From: an uncultured Prevotellaceae bacterium
Lineage (GTDB): Bacteria > Bacteroidota > Bacteroidia > Bacteroidales > Bacteroidaceae
Direction of reading: 5' to 3'
Assembly: GCA_900316285.1 (NCBI GenBank)
Contig: ONCG01000018.1
Location: forward strand, 1 to 64,000
DNA: 64,000 nt
The number at the start of each line of letters is the position of its first letter. Positions within the stretch are counted from its first letter, which is position 1. The notes beneath the pieces are model-generated. The model did no database searches, was not told the DNA's origin, and saw only the letters and a list, made by a program, of their open reading frames with translations. Positions 38,714 through 48,087 of this stretch are shown here, one piece after another. A program made the position numbers and the translations under genes.

Positions 38714-41713
38714 ATGCTAAAAGTACGATTCTTTAATTCACGGAAAGCCAGGAAGACAGTTCTCTCCATGGCTCTCTTAGTGTGCAGTACGGCAGCAATG
38801 GCTCAAAACCAGGTGACGGGTGTCATCCGCGACGCGCAGGGTGAACCGCTCATCGGCGTGAGTGTCGTTGAGGCTGGAACTCAGAATGGCGTGGTGACCG
38901 ATGTCAACGGCCGCTACACGCTCAACGTGAAGCGTGGCGCCAAGCTGAACGTCTCTTATGTGGGCTTCGAGCCGCAGACCATCAATGCCGGCGAGAGTAT
39001 CACGCTGCAGGAGGACAACCAGTTGCTGAACGAAGTCGTCGTCGTAGGTTACGGCACGATGAAGCGCAAGGATGTCACCTCATCGATTACTACCGTGCAG
39101 GCTAAAGACCTGAACCAGGGTGTGTTCTCTGATCCCGCCTCCATGCTGCAGGGCAAGGTGGCCGGTCTGGTCGTGACCAGTTCTGGCGACCCCAACGGCT
39201 CGCCCAGCATCAGCCTGCGTGGCGCCTCGTCGCTGCGTGAGGGTGCCGCTATGGAGCCTTACTACGTCATCGACGGCATTCCCGGCGTTGACATCTCGAT
39301 GGTAGCCCCCGACGACATTGAGTCGATCGACGTGCTGCGCGATGCTTCGGCAACGGCCATCTACGGTTCGAAGGCTGCCAACGGCGTGATCATCATCACC
39401 ACCAAGAGCGGCAAGAACGAGCGCACCAACGTGAGCTACAACGGCTACGTGGCTTTCGATAATATTGCAAAGACCCTCGATGTGGCAACGGCCGACGACA
39501 TTCGCAACTACGTGAGTGCCAACGGCATCGACTATGCCTACGACAAGGGCGGCAGCACCGACTGGCAAGACGAAGTGCTGCGCACCGGCGTGAGCCACAA
39601 CCACAACGTGAGCATCAACGGCGGAAACAACAAGACCAAGTACATGGCTTCGGTGAACTACATGAACCGTCAGGGTGTCGTGGAAGGCACACACATGGAC
39701 CGCGTGAACGTGCGCTCGCTCATGAGCACGAAGGTGCTGAAGGAGCGCGTCGACCTCTCTATCGGTCTCAACGCCATGTATGGTAAGCACGTGGGCGTGC
39801 CCATGGCCTACTTTGACGACGGCCGTGGCTCGGCTTCTGTGCTCGATGCCATGAACTACTTCAACCCCACATTCCCCATCAAGAACGAGGACGGCAGCTG
39901 GACCATGGGCGACGGCTCGGCCAACTACAACCCCATGTCGATGATCAACGAGGACCGCTCGGAGACCATGTGGAAGCGCAACCAGATTGTGGCTAAGGCT
40001 ACGGTGCACATCATCGACGGTCTGGACTGGAACAGCAACTACTCCTTCAACCATCGCCAGAGCACCTACAGCAGCTATCGCTCGCACAACACGCAGATCG
40101 TGCCTTGGAATGCTTATAACGGTACGGCAAACCGCAACACCTATTTCGGCGACGACCACACCTTCGAGACCTACCTGAACTACGACAAGACGTTTGCCAA
40201 GGTGCACAAGCTGGCCGTGATGCTGGGTTACTCCTGGGAGGAGCGCCACTCTAACGACGGCTTCGGCTTGGAGGTGCACAACTTCTTCGACGACTATCTG
40301 ATGTGGAACCAGCTCACCTACGCTGGCGTCATCGATGGCATCAAGGCCGTGCAGAGCGGCACGAAGGAGACCGTGCGCAACATCTCGTACTACGGCCGTG
40401 TGAGCTACAGCTACAACAGCCGCTACATGCTGCAGGCCACGCTGCGCCGCGACGGTAGCTCGGTGTTCGCCGACGGTCACCGCTGGGGTACCTTCCCCTC
40501 TGTCTCGGCAGCATGGAACATCACCGAGGAGAGCTTCATGAAGGACCAGAGCACGTTCGACAACCTGAAGCTCCGCGTGGGCTACGGCATCAGCGGTAAC
40601 GCCCTGGGCTTCGGCGCCTACTCTGGCGTGGCTACCTATGGTTCTACCGGCACTACCTTCCCCTATAAGGACAACTCATGGGCTATCCTCGCTGCCACCA
40701 AGCTGGCCAACCCCGACCTGAAGTGGGAGTCTACCGCCATGCTCAACGTGGGTCTCGACTATGCTCTTTGGAACAACCGCATCAACGGTAGCCTGGAGTT
40801 CTACAACAAGAAGACCACCGACCTGATCTGGAACTATCCCGTCTCGACCGTCATCTATCCGTTCGACAACATCGCTGCCAACGTGGGTGAAATCACCAAC
40901 ACCGGTGTGGAGTTCACGCTGAACATCGATGCCGTGCGCACCAAGGACTTCAACTGGATGACCACGCTGAACCTGGCTCACAACAAGAACAAGGTGAACT
41001 CGCTCTCCAACGAGAAGTACCAGACTTCGACCTTCGCACAGGGTGATCCCCGCGTGGCTGGCGTTTCGGCCAACGGCTACACCCAGCGCATCATGGAGGG
41101 TGAGCCTCTCGGCACCTTCTTCCTCTATGAGTTTGCAGGCTACGACGAGAACGGAAAGGCTTCCTACTACGTGCGCGACGAGAACGGCAACAAGACGGGC
41201 GAGGTGACCAACGAGCCCGCCTACAAGGACCGCTACATCGCAGGCAGCGCTCAGCCTAAGCTGAACCTCGGCTGGAACAACACGCTCTCCTACAAGAACT
41301 GGAGCGCTACGCTCTTCTTCACCGGCGTCTTCGGCAACAAGATCTACAACGGTGCACGTGCCCACTACACGGCTCCTGACTTCTTCAACGGTGGTAAGAA
41401 CGTGCTCAAGGAGTTCGTCAACGAACGTCCTGTGAGCGACAACCTGAGCAACATCCCCTCTGACCGCTTCCTGGAGAAAGGCGACTACCTGCGCCTGCAG
41501 ACCCTCTCCATCGGCTACACCTTCCGCAACCTGGCTGGCTGGGCACAGAGTCTGCAGCTCTATGCTACGTGCAACAACGTGTTCACCATCACCGGCTACA
41601 AGGGTCTCGACCCCGAAGTCAACATGGGTGGCATTCAGCCGGGCATCGACTTCCGCTGGAGCAACTATCCTCACACCCGCACCATCATGCTGGGCGCAAG
41701 AGTTAACTTCTAA
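38714..41713 (+). CDS. SusC-like TonB-dependent outer-membrane transporter
   Basis: A 999-residue protein: signal peptide ending STAAMAQ; CarboxypepD_reg-like domain (VTGVIRDAQGEPLIGVSVVE); TonB box region NEVVVVGYGTMKRKDVTSSI; plug with SPSISLRGASSLREG and ASATAIYGSKAANGVIIITT; then the beta-barrel ending with an aromatic C-terminus (LGARVNF). With SusD it imports oligosaccharides across the outer membrane using TonB energy. Length is typical. It is followed 24 bp later by susD. Confidence 0.96.
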   Translation: MLKVRFFNSRKARKTVLSMALLVCSTAAMAQNQVTGVIRDAQGEPLIGVSVVEAGTQNGVVTDVNGRYTLNVKRGAKLNVSYVGFEPQTINAGESITLQEDNQLLNEVVVVGYGTMKRKDVTSSITTVQAKDLNQGVFSDPASMLQGKVAGLVVTSSGDPNGSPSISLRGASSLREGAAMEPYYVIDGIPGVDISMVAPDDIESIDVLRDASATAIYGSKAANGVIIITTKSGKNERTNVSYNGYVAFDNIAKTLDVATADDIRNYVSANGIDYAYDKGGSTDWQDEVLRTGVSHNHNVSINGGNNKTKYMASVNYMNRQGVVEGTHMDRVNVRSLMSTKVLKERVDLSIGLNAMYGKHVGVPMAYFDDGRGSASVLDAMNYFNPTFPIKNEDGSWTMGDGSANYNPMSMINEDRSETMWKRNQIVAKATVHIIDGLDWNSNYSFNHRQSTYSSYRSHNTQIVPWNAYNGTANRNTYFGDDHTFETYLNYDKTFAKVHKLAVMLGYSWEERHSNDGFGLEVHNFFDDYLMWNQLTYAGVIDGIKAVQSGTKETVRNISYYGRVSYSYNSRYMLQATLRRDGSSVFADGHRWGTFPSVSAAWNITEESFMKDQSTFDNLKLRVGYGISGNALGFGAYSGVATYGSTGTTFPYKDNSWAILAATKLANPDLKWESTAMLNVGLDYALWNNRINGSLEFYNKKTTDLIWNYPVSTVIYPFDNIAANVGEITNTGVEFTLNIDAVRTKDFNWMTTLNLAHNKNKVNSLSNEKYQTSTFAQGDPRVAGVSANGYTQRIMEGEPLGTFFLYEFAGYDENGKASYYVRDENGNKTGEVTNEPAYKDRYIAGSAQPKLNLGWNNTLSYKNWSATLFFTGVFGNKIYNGARAHYTAPDFFNGGKNVLKEFVNERPVSDNLSNIPSDRFLEKGDYLRLQTLSIGYTFRNLAGWAQSLQLYATCNNVFTITGYKGLDPEVNMGGIQPGIDFRWSNYPHTRTIMLGARVNF

Positions 41714-41737
41714 TGACCAAAAGAAAGGAATAACAAT

Positions 41738-43372
41738 ATGAAAACAAATATCAAAATGATTCTTGCAGCTGGTCTTATCGGTCTGACGACAGGCTGCACC
41801 GACCTGGATGTTCCTGTAGAGTCGCAGTACACCTCCTATCCTAATAGCGAGGCTGCCCTCGAGGCTCAGCTCTCAGGCATCTACTTCCAGATGCGCGACT
41901 GCTTTGGCCGCCGCTACATGGAGGCCATGGCCCTTTCGAGCGATGAGTACACCTCCGTGGCCTATGGTGGTAACTGGTACGACAATGGTGCCTATGCTCA
42001 CCCCAGCCTCCACAACTTCAACTACGAGGATGCCTCCATCGACTGGATGACGGTACTCGCTTCTGGCGTGGTGAGGGCTAACGAGGTCATCGACAGCGAT
42101 GCCGACGACGTCTACAAGGCTCCTGCTCGTGCCATGCGTGCCTTCTTCACCTACATCATGATGGATTGCTGGGGCGACGTGGCCATCAACGACTCGAAGC
42201 TGGCCGGCGAAATCGACCTCGAGATGCGCCAGCCCCGTGCCGACGTGGCCCGCTGGATTGAGAGCGAGCTGAAGGAAATCATCCCGCAGCTCACGACCGA
42301 GGTTGGTGGCGACAACTACGGCAAGCCCAACCGCTACATGGCTGAGGCTCTGCTGGCCCGCCTCTACATCAACTGGCCCGTCTATATGGCTAAAGGCGTA
42401 GAGAACTACGATGCTGCCTCGGCTCAGAACGAGAAGCTGGCCGACTGCATCGCCGCCTGCGACGACATCATCAAGAGTGGCAAGTTCGAGCTCGGCCCCG
42501 ATGCCTACCGCTTCAAGTTTGCTCCCGACAACACCGAGCGTTTCAACGCCGGTACCATCAAGGACTTCATCTACGTCATGCCTTACCATACCACCGAAGC
42601 TACCGGTATGCAGTATGGCCGTTCGCACAACTACAAGGACATCAAGAACCTGAAGCCCAGCTACTACGGCGAGAAGCTGTCGAACTCCGGTGGTGGCTAC
42701 GTCACCATCACGCCTGAGTTTGCTAGCCTGTTCAACCTGCCGGGTGACGAGCGCAACATGATGATCCTGGGCAACAACAATTGCAAGAACGACGGTGTCG
42801 TCTACGTCTACGACAAGACTACCCTGCTGCCCACCAGCGAGGTGGCTAAGGACAAGGAAGGCAACGACCTCATCCTCAACAAGGACATCAAGCTCGTCGA
42901 GACCGACTTCACCATCAACGTGGGCGACAACCTCGAAGGCTGGCGCCAGGGCTTCCGCTCGGTGAAGTGGTTCGTATGGGACAGCGACTATAAGAATGGC
43001 CGCAACCAGTCGAACGACGTGCCCGTCTTCCGCTATGCCGACGTGCTGCTCATGAAGGCTGAGGCTCTTACCCGCCAGGGCAGCTCAACGGAGGCTCGCT
43101 CGCTGTTCAACCAGATTCGCGCCTACGTCAACGCTCCCCAGCTCGACCACAACCCGACGCTGCAGGAAATCTACGACGAGCGTGGCCGTGAGTTCTTCGA
43201 CGAGAACATGCGCCGTACCGACATGATTCGCTTCGGCCATTTCGAGGACGAGTACTTCCCCCACTACAAGTCGTTCCCCACAGCCAACTTCGACAAGACT
43301 CGCCGCATCTTCCCCATCAACAAGACGATGCTCGACCTGAACCCGAAGTGGACTCAGAATCCTGGCTATTAA
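41738..43372 (+). CDS. SusD-like glycan-binding lipoprotein
   Basis: A 544-residue RagB/SusD-type protein with lipobox GLTTGC (Cys at about 20), starting MKTNIKMILAAGLIGLTTGC. Alpha-helical TPR-like scaffold with PSRYMAEALLARLY-like text (KPNRYMAEALLARLYINWP) and the C-terminal FRYADVLLMKAEAL and IYDERGREFFDENMRRTDMI motifs that mark the family. It caps SusC at the cell surface and sets glycan specificity. Confidence 0.96.
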   Translation: MKTNIKMILAAGLIGLTTGCTDLDVPVESQYTSYPNSEAALEAQLSGIYFQMRDCFGRRYMEAMALSSDEYTSVAYGGNWYDNGAYAHPSLHNFNYEDASIDWMTVLASGVVRANEVIDSDADDVYKAPARAMRAFFTYIMMDCWGDVAINDSKLAGEIDLEMRQPRADVARWIESELKEIIPQLTTEVGGDNYGKPNRYMAEALLARLYINWPVYMAKGVENYDAASAQNEKLADCIAACDDIIKSGKFELGPDAYRFKFAPDNTERFNAGTIKDFIYVMPYHTTEATGMQYGRSHNYKDIKNLKPSYYGEKLSNSGGGYVTITPEFASLFNLPGDERNMMILGNNNCKNDGVVYVYDKTTLLPTSEVAKDKEGNDLILNKDIKLVETDFTINVGDNLEGWRQGFRSVKWFVWDSDYKNGRNQSNDVPVFRYADVLLMKAEALTRQGSSTEARSLFNQIRAYVNAPQLDHNPTLQEIYDERGREFFDENMRRTDMIRFGHFEDEYFPHYKSFPTANFDKTRRIFPINKTMLDLNPKWTQNPGY

Positions 43373-43373
43373 T

Positions 43374-44138
43374 ATGCGGACTTTCGTAACGTATCTATGT
43401 TTTTGGGCAGTCACAGCAGTGGCTGCCCAAAATATTGACATCGTGGTGCATCGCGGCGCCAATGCCTTGGCTCCCGAAAACACGATGGCATCGGCTGATT
43501 CTACTCTTGTTTATGGTGCAACGTGGGTTGAGGTGGATGTGCGCCCGTCGAAAGATGGTGTGCTCTTCAACTTGCATGACGAAACGCTCGACCGCACAAC
43601 CAATGGCAAGGGTCGACTCGCCGATATGAGTGCTGCCGATGTTCGAAAACTCGATGCAGGCAGTTGGTTCTCCCCGCAATTTGCAGGATTGCACGTGCCA
43701 ACGATTGCTGAGATGCTTGACTACCTGGAGGGCAAGGCGAAAGTATTCTTTGATGTGAAACGCGGAACGCCTATCCCCACACTGGTCAGCCTCGTGCGCG
43801 AGAAGGGCTTTGCCGAAAACAGCTTCTTCTGGTTTGCCGATGAACAAATGCTGCGTGAGTTCATTCGCTTGGCACCTGAAATGAAGGTCAAGGTCAATGC
43901 ACCGAACGTCGACCGTCTGAAGTATTGGCAGACCATCTGTTCGCCTTCCTATGTGGAGATTGCTCCGGAGAAGATCACGAAGAAGTTCCGTCGCTATTGT
44001 CGTCGTCATCGCATTCGTGTGATGGCAGCTTGTCAGGAGGATGATACGTCGCAGTTTCAGTTGGTTATCAAGAAGAAAGCCGACATGGTTAACCTCGACC
44101 GACCGGAAGCATTCTTGCCACTGCTCAAGAGAAAATAG
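43374..44138 (+). CDS. Secreted glycerophosphodiester phosphodiesterase
   Basis: A 254-residue GDPD-fold enzyme with a signal peptide (ends AVTAVAAQ). Catalytic motifs: VHRGANALAPENTMAS (first His and Glu) and VDVRPSKDGVLFNLHDETLDRTTNGKG (metal Glu/Asp and second His). It should hydrolyse glycerophosphodiesters or related phosphodiesters in the periplasm. Its ATG lies 1 base after the SusD stop codon, so it belongs firmly to the utilisation locus, suggesting the glycan bears phosphodiester groups. Its 3' end is tandemly repeated after the stop codon. Confidence 0.9.
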   Translation: MRTFVTYLCFWAVTAVAAQNIDIVVHRGANALAPENTMASADSTLVYGATWVEVDVRPSKDGVLFNLHDETLDRTTNGKGRLADMSAADVRKLDAGSWFSPQFAGLHVPTIAEMLDYLEGKAKVFFDVKRGTPIPTLVSLVREKGFAENSFFWFADEQMLREFIRLAPEMKVKVNAPNVDRLKYWQTICSPSYVEIAPEKITKKFRRYCRRHRIRVMAACQEDDTSQFQLVIKKKADMVNLDRPEAFLPLLKRK

Positions 44139-44203
44139 CAAAACTGCCACTGCTCAAATGTAGATAGTAAAACTTACTACAGCTCAAGAGTAAATAGCAA
44201 AAA
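44116..44203. repeat. Triplicated 29-30-bp repeat spanning the GDPD stop codon
   Basis: TGCCACTGCTCAAGAGAAAA, including the final LPLLKRK-stop codons, recurs at 44145 (29 bp on) and in a weaker copy at about 44175. The extra copies lie after the stop codon. Confidence 0.75.
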
Positions 44204-44235
44204 TGGGAACGGATTTTTGTTCGTTCCCATTTTTT
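44201..44235 (+). terminator. Intrinsic terminator of the GH28-SusC-SusD-GDPD operon
   Basis: AATGGGAACG pairs with CGTTCCCATT across a short loop and is followed by TTTTTT. It directly precedes the next promoter. Confidence 0.9.
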
Positions 44236-44239
44236 GTTG

Positions 44240-44247
44240 TATCTTTG
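44240..44247 (+). promoter_or_regulatory. -7 promoter box for the GH92 operon
   Basis: TATCTTTG, a full match, 32 bp upstream of the GH92 ATG at 44279. It rules out an apparent TTG start at 44234. Confidence 0.75.
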
Positions 44248-44278
44248 CAGGTACTATTATTACTTCGATCATTTCAGA

Positions 44279-47086
44279 ATGAGAAAACTCTTGCTGGCAT
44301 TCTTTTGCCTGTTGTCATCGGTTGTCGTAGCACAGGTGTGGCAATATGTAGACCCACGCATCGGAAGCGTTGGGGTAGGGCGCACGTTTCCCGGACCATG
44401 CATGCCTTTTGGCATGGTGAAGCCTGGCCCCGACTGCGGCGTGTTGCCCAATGCTGGTTGGGCGCCGATGCCCGTCCCCGTGTTGGGTTTCTCACAGACA
44501 CACGTCAGCGGCACGGGTGGCGGTCAGAAGTATGGCAATGTGCTCGTGCAGCCTTATCTCGACACCCATTCTTCTTTCAATACGAGCCTGGGTTGGCCTG
44601 CTTGTCCGCAGCGACGGGTCAGCGAAGATTTCTCTTTAGGATACTATTCCGCCACTTATGACAATGGCATCCGGACCGAAATCACGACTGCTGAACGTTG
44701 CTCCTTCTATCGTTTCCACTTTCCCGATAGCGGCAGCTTGTTCGTTGATGCAACTCATTTCCTGGGCAAAGACACCGTTCCCAACTTGCGAGAGCGCCAG
44801 CAGTTTGTCGATGGTCATTTGGAAGTGGAAAACAATCATGAAGTTTGCGGTTATACCAGCGTTCGCGGCGGCTGGAACAATGGCGATACCTACACCGTTT
44901 GTTTCTGTCTGAAGACCACAGTTCCTTTCATTGCCGAGACCGATGCCAGCAATCAACGTGCATGGATTCATTTCTCCGACACGTTGGTTCATGTGCAGGT
45001 GGGCATCTCCTACGTGAGCATCGAGCAGGCTCGTCGAAACATCCCTTCCCATGACTTCGATTCACAACTCACCCAACTGCGTGATACTTGGGAGCAACAA
45101 CTATCTAGAATCCAAATCACAGGCACCAACGAACAGAAGCGTATGTTCTACACCGCCCTTTATCACACGATGCTCATGCCTGTAGATAAGACTGGCGAGG
45201 ATCCCCCTTTCACCCTCGGGACATCCCTCCATTTAGGAGGAACGAGGGGGGCTTCCTATTATGACGACTACTATGCCATCTGGGACACCTATCGCACCTC
45301 GACGCCTTTGCTCACTCTGCTTGACGAGGAGCGTGAAGTGGCGATAGTCAACTCCTTATTAAATATATACGAGCGGGAGGGGTATATGCCCGATGCCCGC
45401 AGCGGCGACAGCAACGGTCGCACGCAAGGAGGCTCGAATGCAGAAGTGGTTATTGCCGATGCCTATGCCAAAGGGTTGAAGGGCATCGATTATTCCCTTG
45501 CCCTCGAGGCGATGCTCAAGGATGCTACCGTTGATCCAGGTGCCGACCATGAGAAGCACGGTCGTGGCGGACTCACGGAGTACAACCGCTTGGGTTACAT
45601 TCCTTATGGCATCGACCGTGCTGGTAACCGAACGGTTGAATATGCTTTCTGCGATTGGTGCATAGCGCAGGTGGCGCGCGGTCTCGGCCGGCAGGACCTC
45701 TACAAGGAATACATGTTGAAGTCGCAGTCGTGGCGTAACCTCTGGCGCAACGATTACGAATGGGATGGCATGCGCGGTTTCATCCTGCCGAAGGATGCCC
45801 AAGGACATTGGATGGATTCTGTGCCTTGGGGACATTCGAAAGTGTTCCATCCCACGATTCCTTATACACCTGTGACAAAGGTGGCACCGTGGTATCTGCC
45901 GTGGTGGTCTACATTCTTCTATGAGGCCACTAGTGAGGAGTATTCGCTCTCCGTGCCTCACGATGTTCCAGGGCTCATTCGTGCTTGTGGAGGAAAGAAG
46001 CAGTTCCGCCAGCGCCTCGACCTCTTCTTCGAGAAAGGCTACTACAACGTGCAGAACGAACCATCGTTCCTCACTCCCTGCCTTTATCATTGGATAGACC
46101 GTCCCGATCTCAGCACGCAGCGCGTGCATCAGATCATTCGTGACAACTACACCGACCAGCCCGACGGCCTGCCAGGCAACGACGACTCGGGTGCTATGTC
46201 CTCGTGGCTGGCGTTTCACATGATGGGTTTCTATCCCAATGCCGGTACCGACTACTATCTGCTGAACCTCCCCCTATTGCCGGAATACACGTTCCGATTG
46301 CCTAATGGTCGCACGCTCCACGCCACCACCGTAGGCACTGGTGACACTTTCAAGGCTGCTTATCTGAATGGAAAACGACTCAAGGGCGCCCGTATCACCC
46401 ATCAGCAGTTGATGCAGGGAGGAGAGTTGGTGTTCAAAACCTCTCCCGACCTCCCCAAAGGGGAGGAGGGCCTCGCGGGCAGTGGCCTTTCTAAGAATGA
46501 TTTATCAGTAGCCGCATCTTCATCTTCAGTCACAAATAACAATACTCATGCCGGTAGGTCCTCCTCCCCTTTGGGGAGGTCGGGAGAGGTCCTCTTCACC
46601 CTCAACCGCCAGTTCCGCACATGGCCACTCAGCTATGGCTGGCAGGGAGATACGCTCTTGCTCACCTGCAAGCAGACCACCTATTGCATCCCGCGCAGTG
46701 AGGTGGAGCATGCCACAGGCTTCTCATGGCTCTCACCGCAGACCGATGGCACCACATATAATAATGTTCGAGGCACTTTCGCCTTCATCTCCTTCGATTC
46801 CCTGCGCCGCCTGCAGGCAGAAGGCACTTTCGTTTACGATGACATCACTTGGCGCCTCATCGCCAAAGATGAAACAACCCTTCGTGTCCGTGCCGACATC
46901 GACGGCACCGAGATGACCATCGCCCTTCCGTCCTCGTTTGCTTCGAATGCTCCTCTGCTTGAGGGGAGCGGCCAAAAGCTGAGGGGTGGGAGCTCGCAGC
47001 CTTCACTTCCCTTTGTCCTTGAGATGCATAACAACCCTCTTGGCATCGACTGGACCCTCACCCTTAAACCCACTGCACAACAATGA
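44279..47086 (+). CDS. GH92 alpha-mannosidase carrying in-frame palindromic insertions
   Basis: A 935-residue secreted enzyme (signal peptide MRKLLLAFFCLLSSVVVAQ). The N-terminal beta-sandwich starts VDPRIGSVGVGRTFPGPCMPFGM; the catalytic alpha/alpha barrel carries YYDDYYAIWDTYRT, NEPSFLTP and LPGNDDSGAMSSWLAFHMMG with the calcium/base Asp pair. GH92 enzymes are calcium-dependent exo-alpha-mannosidases; the sequence around NEP differs from the GNEPCH form in the second GH92 here, suggesting different linkage preference. A 150-bp palindromic insertion (46440-46589) adds 50 residues, and a smaller hairpin insertion (about 45201-45252) precedes YYDDYY. The frame remains open. Confidence 0.9.
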   Translation: MRKLLLAFFCLLSSVVVAQVWQYVDPRIGSVGVGRTFPGPCMPFGMVKPGPDCGVLPNAGWAPMPVPVLGFSQTHVSGTGGGQKYGNVLVQPYLDTHSSFNTSLGWPACPQRRVSEDFSLGYYSATYDNGIRTEITTAERCSFYRFHFPDSGSLFVDATHFLGKDTVPNLRERQQFVDGHLEVENNHEVCGYTSVRGGWNNGDTYTVCFCLKTTVPFIAETDASNQRAWIHFSDTLVHVQVGISYVSIEQARRNIPSHDFDSQLTQLRDTWEQQLSRIQITGTNEQKRMFYTALYHTMLMPVDKTGEDPPFTLGTSLHLGGTRGASYYDDYYAIWDTYRTSTPLLTLLDEEREVAIVNSLLNIYEREGYMPDARSGDSNGRTQGGSNAEVVIADAYAKGLKGIDYSLALEAMLKDATVDPGADHEKHGRGGLTEYNRLGYIPYGIDRAGNRTVEYAFCDWCIAQVARGLGRQDLYKEYMLKSQSWRNLWRNDYEWDGMRGFILPKDAQGHWMDSVPWGHSKVFHPTIPYTPVTKVAPWYLPWWSTFFYEATSEEYSLSVPHDVPGLIRACGGKKQFRQRLDLFFEKGYYNVQNEPSFLTPCLYHWIDRPDLSTQRVHQIIRDNYTDQPDGLPGNDDSGAMSSWLAFHMMGFYPNAGTDYYLLNLPLLPEYTFRLPNGRTLHATTVGTGDTFKAAYLNGKRLKGARITHQQLMQGGELVFKTSPDLPKGEEGLAGSGLSKNDLSVAASSSSVTNNNTHAGRSSSPLGRSGEVLFTLNRQFRTWPLSYGWQGDTLLLTCKQTTYCIPRSEVEHATGFSWLSPQTDGTTYNNVRGTFAFISFDSLRRLQAEGTFVYDDITWRLIAKDETTLRVRADIDGTEMTIALPSSFASNAPLLEGSGQKLRGGSSQPSLPFVLEMHNNPLGIDWTLTLKPTAQQ
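45201..45252 (+). repeat. Short in-frame hairpin insertion in GH92
   Basis: CCCTCG-GGACAT-CCCTCC then GGAGGAACGAGGG forms nested stems. It encodes PPFTLGTSLHLGGTRGA just before the conserved YYDDYYAIWDTYR, where GH92 proteins usually have a shorter link. It is probably a third family of coding palindrome; its exact ends are uncertain. Confidence 0.5.
46440..46589 (+). repeat. 150-bp in-frame palindromic element
   Basis: The two 30-bp arms are perfect inverted copies: the left begins CCTCTCCCGACCTCCCCAAA and the right ends TTTGGGGAGGTCGGGAGAGG. The unit is exactly 50 codons and encodes TSPDLPKGEEG, then a Ser/Asn/Thr-rich centre, then SSSPLGRSGE. It differs in sequence from the 117-bp family but has the same design. 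Confidence 0.85.
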
Positions 47087-47997
47087 AACACGTTCTTCTC
47101 ATCCTCCTGTTCTGCTTGCCTATTGCCACATCTGTTGAGGCCAAGTCAAAGCAACCGAAACCCAAGGCAAAACACGTCCTCGTCATCGGCATCGATGGCT
47201 GGGGTGGCTACAGCTTGGCCAAGGCTCATGACATTCCGAATATCCGCATGCTCATGCAGCAAGGATGCTACACAGCAAAAAAACGCTCTGTGTTGCCTTC
47301 CGATTCGGGAGTCAACTGGGCATCGATGTTCAATGGCTCCTGTCCTGAACTGCATGGCTACACCACTTGGAACTCCCACACGCCCGAGATTCCTTCCGTC
47401 GAGCTCAACGAACATGGAAAGTTTCCCACTATCTTCTCCATTCTTCGTAAGGCCCGTCCCGATGTCGTCACCGGCTGCATTGCCGAGTGGGATGGCATCA
47501 AGCATGTTGTAGATACGATGGCCATCGACAACTATGACCTTGCCCTCGACTGGGAACACCACACGTCGCTGCTTTGCGAGATGGCAGAACGATTCATCAT
47601 CGACCGCAAGCCAACGCTCTTCGCGGTCTGCTGGGACCAGCTCGACCACACAGGTCATTCCATTGGTCACGACACCCCCGAATATTACAAGACGTTGGCC
47701 GAGCTCGATGTCTATGTTGGTCGTCTCATTCAGGCATTGAAGACCGCCGGCATCTACGACGATACCATCGTCATTCTCACCGCCGACCATGGAGGCAAAG
47801 AGAAAGGACACGGCGGTAAGACATTACTCGAGATGGAACATCCATTCATCATTTGTGGTCTCGGCATCCGCTCCGGCCTCGTCATCGACGAGCCCATGAT
47901 GCAATACGACACAGCAGCCACCATTGCCTACATCTTCGGTCTTGCCACACCACGCTCGTGGGTAGGCCGTCCCGTGTTGTCAGTGTTTGCAAAATAA
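47083..47997 (+). CDS. Secreted alkaline-phosphatase-superfamily phosphodiesterase
   Basis: A 304-residue protein with a signal peptide (MKHVLLILLFCLPIATSVEA). Metal-site motifs of the nucleotide pyrophosphatase/phosphodiesterase group: IGIDGWGGYSL, a nucleophile region LPSDSGVNWASMFNG, DQLDHTGHSIGH and TADHGGKEKGHGG. It should cleave a phosphodiester or phosphomonoester outside the cytoplasm. The ATG overlaps the GH92 stop by 4 bases, so the two are co-translated. This ties phosphate removal to mannose removal. Confidence 0.85.
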   Translation: MKHVLLILLFCLPIATSVEAKSKQPKPKAKHVLVIGIDGWGGYSLAKAHDIPNIRMLMQQGCYTAKKRSVLPSDSGVNWASMFNGSCPELHGYTTWNSHTPEIPSVELNEHGKFPTIFSILRKARPDVVTGCIAEWDGIKHVVDTMAIDNYDLALDWEHHTSLLCEMAERFIIDRKPTLFAVCWDQLDHTGHSIGHDTPEYYKTLAELDVYVGRLIQALKTAGIYDDTIVILTADHGGKEKGHGGKTLLEMEHPFIICGLGIRSGLVIDEPMMQYDTAATIAYIFGLATPRSWVGRPVLSVFAK

Positions 47998-48087
47998 CAT
48001 CATAACAAAGTGACAAGATAATAGAGTAACAAAGTAACAAGTATTGTCATCCAGTCATATCGAAATAACCCGAATACCCTTCAACCC

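Noticed and set aside
39080-40480. 466-codon minus-strand open frame
   Set aside because: Antisense shadow of the SusC gene; its His/Val-rich composition is typical of the reverse complement of a GC-biased coding frame.
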